The translations under genes and the position numbers were made by a program. DNA of 12,654 nucleotides from DATBAK01 sp036787815 (lineage in GTDB: Bacteria > Actinomycetota > Acidimicrobiia > IMCC26256 > PALSA-610). This document shows, in pieces, positions 6,661 through 12,654 of the stretch (position 1 is the first letter of the stretch; each line of letters starts with the position of its first letter). The stretch covers positions 1-12,654 of the forward strand of contig DAIQOP010000106.1 of the NCBI GenBank assembly GCA_036787815.1, in the 5' to 3' direction. Below the pieces are notes generated by a model, which searched no databases, was not told the DNA's origin, and was given only the letters and a program-made list of their open reading frames with translations.

Positions 6661-7466
6661 GCGAGCCGAGCGGTCTCCGGAAGCCGTCACTCGCCGTGTG
6701 GAAGTTCGCGTCGTGCGACGGTTGTCAGCTCACGCTGCTCGACTGCGAAGACGAACTCCTCGCGCTGACCGGCGAGGTGGAGCTGTCGTACTTCCTCGAG
6801 GCCGGCCGCGCGACCGCCGCGGGGCCGTACGACCTCTCGCTCGTCGAGGGCTCGATCACGACCGCGGCCGACGCGGTGCGCATCCGCGAGGTGCGCGCCG
6901 CGTCGAAGCGGCTCGTGACGATCGGCGCGTGCGCGACGGCCGGCGGCATCCAGGCCTTGCGCAACTTCGCCGACGTCGAGGAGTTCCTCGCGATCGTGTA
7001 CGCACAGCCGCAGTTCATCTCCACCCTGGCCGACTCGACGCCGATCTCCGCGCACGTACCCGTCGACTTCGAGCTGCGCGGCTGTCCGATCACGAAGACC
7101 CAGTTGCTCGAGGTGATCAGTGCGTTCCTGCACGGACGACCTCCGAGCATCTCCCCTCACAGCGTGTGCGTCGAGTGCAAGACCGCGGGGAACGTGTGCG
7201 TCACCGTGGCCCACGGGACGCCGTGTCTCGGACCGGTCACCCAGGCAGGATGCGGCGCGCTCTGCCCGTCGTACAATCGCGGCTGCTACGGGTGCTTCGG
7301 GCCGATGGAGACGCCGAACCTCCCGTCGATGGTGCAGGCGCTCCGCGATCACGGAATCGACGACGGCGGGGTCGTTCGTATGCTCCGAACCTTCAACGCA
7401 GGCAGCCCTCCGTTCCGTGAGGCCGGCGACGCGATCGCGGCCGAGACGAGCGAGCGGCGACCATGA
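6657..7466 (+). CDS. hydD: [NiFe] hydrogenase group 3b, small (delta) subunit
   Basis: A 269-residue iron-sulfur subunit of the NiFe hydrogenase small-subunit/NuoB superfamily. It relays electrons from the NiFe site. The proximal 4Fe-4S ligands are C20 and C23 (ASCDGCQL), C92 (IGACATAGG) and C143 (RGCPIT). Two further clusters can be built from C171, C174, C181, C190 and from C199, C203, C210, C213 (the last within NRGCYGCFGPME). There is no twin-arginine signal, so the enzyme is cytosolic, as expected for group 3b. The ATG overlaps the stop of the gamma subunit gene by 4 bases and the gene overlaps the large subunit gene by 4 bases. Confidence 0.95.
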   Translation: MSEPSGLRKPSLAVWKFASCDGCQLTLLDCEDELLALTGEVELSYFLEAGRATAAGPYDLSLVEGSITTAADAVRIREVRAASKRLVTIGACATAGGIQALRNFADVEEFLAIVYAQPQFISTLADSTPISAHVPVDFELRGCPITKTQLLEVISAFLHGRPPSISPHSVCVECKTAGNVCVTVAHGTPCLGPVTQAGCGALCPSYNRGCYGCFGPMETPNLPSMVQALRDHGIDDGGVVRMLRTFNAGSPPFREAGDAIAAETSERRP

Positions 7467-8767
7467 CCCATCGCAGCCCCGCGAGCCGAACCCTCAAGGT
7501 CGACGCGATCGCGCGCGTCGAGGGCGAGGGGGCGATGTACGTCGAGATCCACGACGGCCGGGTGCACGACCTGCAGCTTCGCATCTACGAGCCACCGAGG
7601 TTCTTCGAGGCCTTCTTGCGCGGACGCCGGTTCACGGAGCCCCCCGACATCACGGCGCGTATCTGCGGGATCTGCCCGGTCGCCTACCAGATGAGCGCGT
7701 GCAACGCGATCGAAGCGGCGTGCGGCGTCACCGTCGACGGACCGCTGCACGAGCTCCGGCGTCTCCTGTATTGCGGAGAGTGGATCGAGAGTCATGCCCT
7801 GCACGTGTACTTGCTCCACGCTCCCGACTTCCTCGGCTACGAGAACGCCATCGACCTCGCCGCCGATCACGCGGCCATCGTCGAGCGCGGGCTGCAGCTC
7901 AAGAAGGTCGGCAACGAGATCCTCGAGCTGATCGGCGGGCGCGCGATCCACCCCGTGAACGTGCGCGTCGGCGGGTTCTACCGCGTGCCCACCAGGCGTG
8001 AGCTCAAACCTCTACGCGAACGGCTCCTGATGGCGCTCGAGGCCGCGCTCGAGACGGTTCGCTGGGTCTCGGGATTCGAGTTCCCGGAGTTCGCCCACGA
8101 GCTCGAGCTCGTCGCCCTGCGTTCGGCCGACACCTACGCGGTGCTCGGCGGCCGCCTCGTGTCGACGCGAGGCCTCGACATCGCCGTCGACGACTTCGAC
8201 GCCCACGTCGTCGAGGAGCACATCGCGCACTCGACCGCGCTCCACGCGCACCTGCTCGAGCGGGGCGAGTATCTCGTGGGGCCGCTCGCCCGGTATGCCC
8301 TGAACGCCTCACAGCTTGCTCCCGAGGCACGGGACGCGGCGACCACCGCCGGGCTCTCACCCGCCGAGCGCAACCCGTTCCGCAGCATCGTCGTGCGCGC
8401 CGTCGAGATCGTGCACGCCTGCGCCGACGCGCTCAGCATCATCGACGCGTACGAGCAACCCGATCACCCGGCGGTCGCGGTCGAGCCGAGGGCGGGCGTG
8501 GGGTGCGGGTGGACCGAGGCACCTCGCGGGACACTGTGGCATCGCTACGAGCTTGCGGCCGACGGCACGATCGTCGACGCCCGCATCGTGCCGCCGACCT
8601 CGCAGAACCAGCCGGCGATCGAGCACGACCTCTTCCATTTCGTCGAAGCCAACGCCACGCTCGACGACGACGCTTTGCGGCACCGATGCGAACAGCTGAT
8701 CCGCAACTACGACCCGTGCATCTCCTGCGCGACGCACTTCCTCGACATGCGGGTGGAACGCACGTGA
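7463..8767 (+). CDS. hydA: [NiFe] hydrogenase group 3b, large (alpha) catalytic subunit
   Basis: A 434-residue subunit that holds the NiFe(CN)2CO centre and interconverts H2 with protons and electrons. Both cysteine pairs are present: L1 ARICGICPVAYQ with C68 and C71, and L2 DPCISCATH with C419 and C422. Other family signatures are the N-terminal ARVEGEG (17-23), GGRAIHPVN (158-166) and EAPRGTL (352-358). In the usual L1 pattern RxCGxCxxxH the last position is His; here it is Tyr75. The nine residues after H425 (FLDMRVERT) form the C-terminal extension that the maturation protease removes after nickel insertion. Length and sequence fit group 3b enzymes, including the archaeal sulfhydrogenases and the mycobacterial hypoxia-linked hydrogenase. 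Confidence 0.95.
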   Translation: MTHRSPASRTLKVDAIARVEGEGAMYVEIHDGRVHDLQLRIYEPPRFFEAFLRGRRFTEPPDITARICGICPVAYQMSACNAIEAACGVTVDGPLHELRRLLYCGEWIESHALHVYLLHAPDFLGYENAIDLAADHAAIVERGLQLKKVGNEILELIGGRAIHPVNVRVGGFYRVPTRRELKPLRERLLMALEAALETVRWVSGFEFPEFAHELELVALRSADTYAVLGGRLVSTRGLDIAVDDFDAHVVEEHIAHSTALHAHLLERGEYLVGPLARYALNASQLAPEARDAATTAGLSPAERNPFRSIVVRAVEIVHACADALSIIDAYEQPDHPAVAVEPRAGVGCGWTEAPRGTLWHRYELAADGTIVDARIVPPTSQNQPAIEHDLFHFVEANATLDDDALRHRCEQLIRNYDPCISCATHFLDMRVERT

Positions 8768-9237
8768 GCGGGGTGGTCGTCATCGGGGTCGGTAACCGCT
8801 ACCGGCGCGACGACGGCGCCGGCCCCGCCGTGCTCGATGCGCTCGCCACCGATGTGGTGGCCCGCGCCGTGCGCCTGGTCGAGCTCGACGGTGAACCGGC
8901 ACGCCTCGTCGACGCGTGGGCCGGTGTCGACCTCGCGATCGTCGTCGACGCGCTTCGCTCCGATCGCACCGCGCCCGGCACGGTACGGCGAGTCGACGTT
9001 GGCGACGACGTCGGGGTACTCGGTGATTCGTCGGGCGCGGCCGCCGGCAGCCACGCGTTGGGAATCGGCACGGCCGCGGCGCTGGGCCGCGCGCTCGGCC
9101 GGATGCCGACGCGGCTCATCGTGTTCGGAGTCGAAGGCGCGGACTTTGGTCACGGCGAAGAGCTGTCGCAACCGGTTCGTCGCGCCGTGACCGACGTCGC
9201 GGAGCGGATCGCCGCCGAGATCGCCGGTATCGGCTGA
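8764..9237 (+). CDS. hydrogenase maturation endopeptidase (HybD/HycI family)
   Basis: A 157-residue protease that trims the C-terminal extension of the large subunit once nickel is bound. It has the family start VVVIGVGNRYRRDDGAG (4-20), with Asp16 or Asp17 as first nickel ligand, VVDAL (60-64) with Asp62, and SHALG (96-100) with His97; these match the Glu/Asp-Asp-His triad of HybD. The GTG start overlaps the large-subunit stop (GTGA). Its position directly after that gene suggests it is specific for the FLDMRVERT tail. Confidence 0.93.
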   Translation: MSGVVVIGVGNRYRRDDGAGPAVLDALATDVVARAVRLVELDGEPARLVDAWAGVDLAIVVDALRSDRTAPGTVRRVDVGDDVGVLGDSSGAAAGSHALGIGTAAALGRALGRMPTRLIVFGVEGADFGHGEELSQPVRRAVTDVAERIAAEIAGIG

Positions 9238-9482
9238 TGTGCCTGTCCATGCCCGCGCGGGTGCTCTCCGTCGACGGCGCGGGGCGCGAGGCCGTCGTCG
9301 ACGTCGACGGCGCGGAGCGACGCGTGTCGCTCGCCGTGCTCACGCTCGACGGGCGAACCGTCGAGCCCGGCGTCTGGCTTCTCGTGCACACGGGCCTCGC
9401 GGTCGAGACTCTCGACCCGGCCGACGCGGCCGAGCTCGTCGCCCTTCATCGTTCGTTGCATGCTGCGCAGGAGGACTCATGA
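9237..9482 (+). CDS. hypC: HypC/HybG hydrogenase assembly chaperone
   Basis: An 81-residue HypC-family chaperone. It begins MCLSMPARVLSV, with the essential Cys2 that becomes N-terminal after methionine removal, and carries the conserved VLVH-like segment LLVHTGLAVETLD with His51. HypC works with HypD to assemble and deliver the Fe(CN)2CO group to the large subunit. Its start overlaps the protease stop by one base (TGATG). No hypA, B, D, E or F lies in the window, so those functions must come from elsewhere in the genome. Confidence 0.95.
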   Translation: MCLSMPARVLSVDGAGREAVVDVDGAERRVSLAVLTLDGRTVEPGVWLLVHTGLAVETLDPADAAELVALHRSLHAAQEDS

Positions 9483-10411
9483 TGGTGCCGCGGACTCGCA
9501 CAGCGGGGATCGTGCTCGCGTTCGTCACGGCCGCGATCAGCGGCGTATCGGTGTTCGTGAACGGCTACGGCACGAAGCATTTCCATGACGCGACCGTGTA
9601 CACGACGAGCAAGAACTTGGTTGCCGCCGTCCTCCTCGCCTCGCTGGCGGTCGGCGTCACGCGTCTGCGCCCCTCGAGCGAGGCACGTGTGCCGTTCACG
9701 TCGCGTGAGCGGTTGGGCTTCCTCGCGGTCGGCGTCATCGGCGGTGCCATCCCGTTCGTGTTGTTCTTCGAGGGACTCAAGCGTGCGAGCTCGACCGACG
9801 CCGCGTTCCTGCAGAAGACGCTCGTGGTGTGGGTCGCGCTGCTCGCGGTGCCGCTGCTCCGCGAGCGGCTCAACGCCGGGCATGTCGGCGCGATTGCGCT
9901 GCTGGTGGTCGGCCAGGCGAAGCTCACCAGTGGTTGGCCCTCGCTGCGGGCGGACGCCGCGTCGACCCTGATCCTCGCGGCGACGCTGTGCTGGGCGGTC
10001 GAGGTCGTGATCGCCAAGCGGCTGCTCGCTCGGCGATCCGCGCTGACGCTCGGCGCCGCGCGCATGGGCATCGGTGTCGCCGCGTTGGTCATGTGGGTCG
10101 CGGTCACCGGCCGCCTTCACGTGCTTGTGGGTCTCGGCGCCGACGCGTGGGGCTGGGCTCTGCTCACCGGCGTGCTCCTCTGCGCGTACGTCGTGTGCTG
10201 GTTCGCGGCCCTCGCACGGGCGCAAGCAGTCGACGTCACCGCCGTCCTCGTCGCGGGCGCGCTCGTGACCGCAGCGTTGAACGCGGCGGCGCAGGGCGTC
10301 GCGCTTCGGCCGCAGGCCGCCGGGTTGATCATCATCGCGACGGGCGTCGCGCTCGCGTGCGTCGCTACGAGACAGTCGCAATCCCCGGCCGTCGAGCCTT
10401 CAGCGCTGTGA
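9479..10411 (+). CDS. EamA/DMT-superfamily membrane transporter
   Basis: A 310-residue integral membrane protein with about ten hydrophobic segments (roughly residues 11-28, 43-60, 79-98, 106-127, 133-147, 161-179, 192-210, 225-245, 250-274, 280-296). This is the duplicated EamA architecture. The first repeat has the family stretch GGAIPFVLFFEGLKRASSTD followed by FLQKTLVVWVALLAVPLLRERL. DMT carriers move metabolites such as amino acids, but the substrate cannot be predicted. A strong AGGAGG (9469-9474) lies 4 bases before ATG 9479 and 7 before ATG 9482; either start overlaps the hypC stop. Location inside the hydrogenase operon suggests a physiological link, but nothing visible defines it. 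Confidence 0.88.
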   Translation: MMVPRTRTAGIVLAFVTAAISGVSVFVNGYGTKHFHDATVYTTSKNLVAAVLLASLAVGVTRLRPSSEARVPFTSRERLGFLAVGVIGGAIPFVLFFEGLKRASSTDAAFLQKTLVVWVALLAVPLLRERLNAGHVGAIALLVVGQAKLTSGWPSLRADAASTLILAATLCWAVEVVIAKRLLARRSALTLGAARMGIGVAALVMWVAVTGRLHVLVGLGADAWGWALLTGVLLCAYVVCWFAALARAQAVDVTAVLVAGALVTAALNAAAQGVALRPQAAGLIIIATGVALACVATRQSQSPAVEPSAL

Positions 10412-11178
10412 CGACTGCGTCCGGTCCCACGCTGTTCGCAAGGTTCGCGTATCCGCCGAACTCGCTCGGCTACTGCGGCCCCGACGAGCACCGGACCCTG
10501 CTGGAGTACGCGGCCTCGGGCGTGGTCGACGGCGACCTGCGGTCCCTGGCTCGTGGCTTCGACGGTGCGTGGCCTTACCTCGAGCTCATCGCAGCCGCCA
10601 ACGGCATCGACGATCCACTCGACCGGCGGGTGGTCGAGGCGTATTGGATCGGAAACGACCTCCTCGAGCACGTGCCGATCCCGCTGCTGGCGACGTCGCT
10701 CGAGGCGCGCTTTCGCGGTCCGGCGGGGCGCGCATGGTCACGGCTCTCCGAGGTGATCACTGCCGCGCCGCTCGCGCAGCACGGATTTCACGTCTTCGCC
10801 GTGTACCCGTGGGTCGGCCTCCTGCGCGGCTCCGACGGCGGCGAGCCGCTGCACGTGCTCGACCGGTGCCGTATCCGCTGGGGTCGCGTCGAGGCGGTCG
10901 CCGACGACCGCGCGACGGTACGTGCCCGGCCGCTGCGTTGGGACGGCCGGACCCTCTCGCTCGGGCCATCAGCGATCGAGTCGGCGCTGATCGCCCGCGA
11001 CGGCTACGGGCTCGCCGGACCGTTGCAGCCGGGCGACGCCGTCGCACTGCACTGGGAGTGGGTGTGCGATCGGCTCTCGCCGCGCCAGCTCGCGTCGTTG
11101 CAGACGGTCACGGCGTCCCAACTCGATCTCGTGAACCGGCGTCTCCTGCACTCGCCGCCACAGGCCGTGCTCGAGTGA
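10408..11178 (+). CDS. DUF6390-like hydrogenase-associated protein
   Basis: A 256-residue protein without signal peptide or membrane segments. I recognise it, from memory, as resembling the DUF6390 family that occurs beside actinobacterial [NiFe] hydrogenase genes; its function is unknown. Conspicuous blocks are FARFAYPPNSLGYCGP (10-25), VVEAYWIGNDLLEH (75-88), HGFHVFAVYPWVGLLR (125-140), DRCRIRWGRV (152-161) and LHWEWVCDRLS (214-224). The many aromatic residues and scattered Cys and His (C23, C154, C220, H125, H128, H215) could bind a metal or cofactor, but no standard motif is present. The GTG start overlaps the transporter stop (GTGA) and has no clear ribosome binding site, pointing to translational coupling. 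It is the last gene of the operon. Confidence 0.82.
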   Translation: MTTASGPTLFARFAYPPNSLGYCGPDEHRTLLEYAASGVVDGDLRSLARGFDGAWPYLELIAAANGIDDPLDRRVVEAYWIGNDLLEHVPIPLLATSLEARFRGPAGRAWSRLSEVITAAPLAQHGFHVFAVYPWVGLLRGSDGGEPLHVLDRCRIRWGRVEAVADDRATVRARPLRWDGRTLSLGPSAIESALIARDGYGLAGPLQPGDAVALHWEWVCDRLSPRQLASLQTVTASQLDLVNRRLLHSPPQAVLE

Positions 11179-11208
11179 GACGACGACAGGCAACCGGAGG
11201 GAGCGGGC

Positions 11209-11925
11209 CTATTCGTGCGCTTCGAGCCGCGCGAGGTCGCGTTGCGCGTAGCGGTTGTGCCAGAACTCCTCCTCGAAGACCGTGAAGAGGCACTCCTGCA
11301 CGGGGTTCGTGCCGTTCTCGAGGACCTCGACCGGCCGTGTGAGGTCGGTCGCGGCAACCGTTGCGAGATAGTCACGAAAGCGCGTTGCGCGATCCGCGCG
11401 CACGGTGAGAGCTTCCGAGACCGACGGCGTCAGGTCGTAGTCGAGGCCGGGCCACGGGAAGTCGACGGAGCCGCTGTTCGGCAACCCGATCGGGTGGAAG
11501 CCCTCTCCGAGGATCGGCGCCGTGAACCACTTGTCCATCGCGAAGACGAGATGTCGCAGCGTCTGGACGAAGGTCCACTCGTCGTCGACCGACTCGTGCA
11601 GCGTGTCTTCGGGGAGAGCTCGGGCCCGGGTGATCGTCTTCGCCCACTCGTCTTCGAGCGCCGCCCACGTTGCGCGCATGCCCTCCGTGTGCGAAGGACG
11701 GAGCATCGCGCGCAACGGGTACCACGGGTCGCGCTCGTTCACGTACGCGGTGACGTCGACGCCGTTGATGACGACGTTGTGGACCAGCGCGTCGATGTCG
11801 ACGTTGACAAGCCAGGCGTGGCTGATCGTCGCGTCGGTGAGGTTGACGTCGCGGAAGCGGGCGCCGCTGAGATCGGCGCCCCAGAACACGGCTCCGGCAA
11901 GATCCCCCTCGAACTCCTCGGGCAT
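11209..11925 (-). CDS. DinB-family protein with pentapeptide-like N-terminus
   Basis: A 238-residue cytosolic protein. Residues 6-50 carry pentapeptide-like repeats (DLAGAVFWGADLSGARFRDV). The rest, about 80-235, is a DinB_2 four-helix bundle with EWTFVQTLRHLVFAMDKW (116-133) and FEEEFWHNRYAQRDL (217-231). His125 and His223 are candidate metal ligands of the DinB site. DinB-fold proteins include metal-dependent thiol transferases that use mycothiol or bacillithiol; the reaction here is unknown. GGGAGG lies 4 bases before the ATG at 11925. A weak TTGCCA-N17-TGAAAC promoter may lie at 11990-11962. It converges on the hydrogenase operon with a 30-base gap that shows no terminator. Confidence 0.85.
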   Translation of the reverse strand: MPEEFEGDLAGAVFWGADLSGARFRDVNLTDATISHAWLVNVDIDALVHNVVINGVDVTAYVNERDPWYPLRAMLRPSHTEGMRATWAALEDEWAKTITRARALPEDTLHESVDDEWTFVQTLRHLVFAMDKWFTAPILGEGFHPIGLPNSGSVDFPWPGLDYDLTPSVSEALTVRADRATRFRDYLATVAATDLTRPVEVLENGTNPVQECLFTVFEEEFWHNRYAQRDLARLEAHE

Positions 11926-12069
11926 GCTGCCTCCCGTCCGGTCGCTCCGGCTCAGGTTGCAGTTTCATCGAGTCTGCGGGGCAGTGGCAATGCGAGAGGT
12001 GCTCTCGGGAGCGCTACGTGCCCAGGGCTGAGCCGCCAGGCGGAGTCTCCGACACGCTGGATCTCGTGA

Positions 12070-12117
12070 GCACATTGGACCGTCAGTGTTCCCTGGAGTA
12101 CCCAGCGCCCAATGTGC
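12070..12117. repeat. 9-bp inverted repeat with 30-base spacer
   Basis: GCACATTGG (12070-12078) and CCAATGTGC (12109-12117) are exact reverse complements. The spacer contains a small CTGG/CCAG stem (12093-12096 and 12102-12105). It lies just upstream of the likely -35 at 12140, so a pair of operator half-sites or an upstream activator site is possible. No T-tract follows. Confidence 0.4.
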
Positions 12118-12139
12118 GCCGTGAGATCTCGATCGGCCC

Positions 12140-12168
12140 TTGGCGACCGGGCGCTCCCGGCTTAGCCT
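12140..12168 (+). promoter_or_regulatory. predicted promoter of the secreted-protein gene
   Basis: TTGGCG (12140-12145) and TAGCCT (12163-12168, TAnnnT) are 17 bases apart, a good actinobacterial sigma-A-type match. Transcription would begin near 12175, giving an untranslated leader of about 94 bases. Confidence 0.45.
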
Positions 12169-12172
12169 GCGT

Positions 12173-12220
12173 GCGCGCCGGCTACGTCTCGGCTCGACAC
12201 CGAGCAGAACGACGGCGCGC
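12173..12220 (+). promoter_or_regulatory. predicted nested stem-loop in the 5' leader
   Basis: An 8-bp GC stem, GCGCGCCG (12173-12180) with CGGCGCGC (12213-12220), encloses a 5-bp hairpin GCTCG-ACAC-CGAGC (12192-12205). It sits at the predicted transcript start and 48 bases before the ATG. It might stabilise the RNA or regulate it. I could not match it to a known riboswitch consensus. Confidence 0.35.
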
Positions 12221-12268
12221 GGTCGAAGGGTGGCGACCGTGGAGTGCCCGGTCAACGAGGAGGACCAC

Positions 12269-12654
12269 ATGAGGTTGTTCGGTTCACGTCCGTCACGAGC
12301 GGTGATCTCGGGCACGGTGGTGGCGATGGTCGCCGCGCTCGCTCCGGCTCTCGTCGCGTCGAGCACCGACGCGGTGGCCGCGGCCGCGCCGTCGTCACGC
12401 CCGGCCGTCGCGACCCGCACGATCGCCCGGCAGCACAGTCTGCACTCGCTTCGCGCCGCAGTTGGTCATCTGCCGCGCGGCACGAACGGCCCGGAGACCC
12501 CGCCGGGCCAGGGCCTCGGGCCCGACTCGAGGCGGTCGATCGGTGCGCGCAGCCACTCGGTGCGTCCCGACGCGCGTGCGCTGCTCGCGAACGCGGCGAC
12601 CGGCCTGCCGATCCCCGTCGTCGCGGGCACGCCCGTCACGGGGCCCGGAGGCTC
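12269..12654 (+). CDS. secreted protein, N-terminal part only (cut by window end)
   Basis: An open frame of 128 complete codons runs off the window. A strong GAGGAGG (12257-12263) lies 5 bases before the ATG. The N-terminus is a Sec-type signal peptide: basic MRLFGSRPSR, a hydrophobic core (residues 11-30) and an Ala-rich end, with cleavage likely near residues 37-41 (AVAAAA before PSS). The mature start is low-complexity, rich in Pro, Gly, Ala and Arg, with PRGTNGPETPPGQGLGPDSR around residues 70-89. No domain is recognisable yet, so the function is unknown. Secretion to the wall or medium is the only supported statement. Confidence 0.8.
   Translation, partial: MRLFGSRPSRAVISGTVVAMVAALAPALVASSTDAVAAAAPSSRPAVATRTIARQHSLHSLRAAVGHLPRGTNGPETPPGQGLGPDSRRSIGARSHSVRPDARALLANAATGLPIPVVAGTPVTGPGG

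Larger units (their letters stand above)
11926..12268. other. 343-base intergenic region between divergent genes
   Basis: No convincing gene is present on either strand. The left part (11926-12060) should hold the DinB gene promoter and contains two short hairpins, GCTC-TCGG-GAGC (12001-12012) and CCGCC-A-GGCGG (12033-12043). The right part holds an inverted repeat (12070-12117), a promoter (12140-12168) and a structured leader (12173-12220), all apparently serving the secreted gene that starts at 12269. TGGCGACCG occurs twice (12141-12149 and 12231-12239). Confidence 0.6.

Noticed and set aside
5110..6690. 526-residue minus-strand open frame, the longest in the window
   Set aside because: It spans several coupled plus-strand genes, has shadow-type composition and no domain; length alone is not evidence at this GC content.
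11215..12069. 284-residue plus-strand open frame opposite the DinB gene
   Set aside because: It is the complementary reading of the DinB gene, which has a ribosome binding site, pentapeptide-like repeats and DinB motifs.
12173..12220. Known riboswitch (TPP or c-di-AMP type) in the leader
   Set aside because: I could not align the conserved core bases of these classes; only generic stems are visible.

Overview
The window is very GC-rich, uses ATG and GTG starts, packs genes with 4-base overlaps, and has two promoters placed for leaderless transcripts. Together with actinobacterial-type families (a mycobacterial-style group 3b hydrogenase operon, a DUF6390-like protein, a DinB/pentapeptide protein), this suggests a high-GC actinobacterium, perhaps an uncultured soil or freshwater lineage. 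The taxonomy is inference. No tRNA, rRNA, CRISPR array, insertion sequence or phage gene was seen.

Left arm (1-3885), carbohydrate and accessory genes. A SIS-domain sugar-phosphate isomerase or deaminase on the minus strand is followed by the first codons of another minus-strand gene. It is divergent from a GatZ/KbaZ-family gene on the plus strand. The pair looks like a small amino-sugar or tagatose-phosphate module, but no GatY aldolase is visible. Next come a predicted secreted lipoprotein of the alpha/beta-hydrolase fold, with a perfect palindrome over its likely -35 region, and a minus-strand DUF1801 protein.

Centre (about 4000-11178), a nine-gene plus-strand operon for a cytosolic NAD(P)-linked [NiFe] hydrogenase of the group 3b (sulfhydrogenase-like) type. 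The order is: iron-sulfur beta subunit, stand-alone cyclic-nucleotide-binding-fold protein, flavin/NAD(P) gamma subunit, small subunit, large subunit, maturation endopeptidase, HypC chaperone, EamA/DMT membrane transporter, and a DUF6390-like protein. Every junction overlaps by 1 to 8 bases, so it is almost certainly one transcript. Two DosR-like boxes lie just upstream and suggest induction by hypoxia or redox stress. Electrons would flow between H2 at the NiFe site (large subunit), the iron-sulfur clusters (small and beta subunits) and NAD(P)H through the FAD of the gamma subunit. The other Hyp maturation genes must be elsewhere.

Right arm (11209-12654). A minus-strand DinB-fold protein with a pentapeptide-like N-terminus converges on the operon. 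A 343-base intergenic region follows, with a good sigma-A-like promoter, inverted repeats and a structured leader. It precedes a secreted protein cut off by the window end.

The observations most worth following are the DosR-like boxes on the hydrogenase operon, the transporter and DUF6390 genes built into it, the non-canonical cyclic-nucleotide pocket, the His-to-Tyr change in the large-subunit L1 motif, and a possible two-step galactosamine-6-phosphate route from the SIS and GatZ genes.
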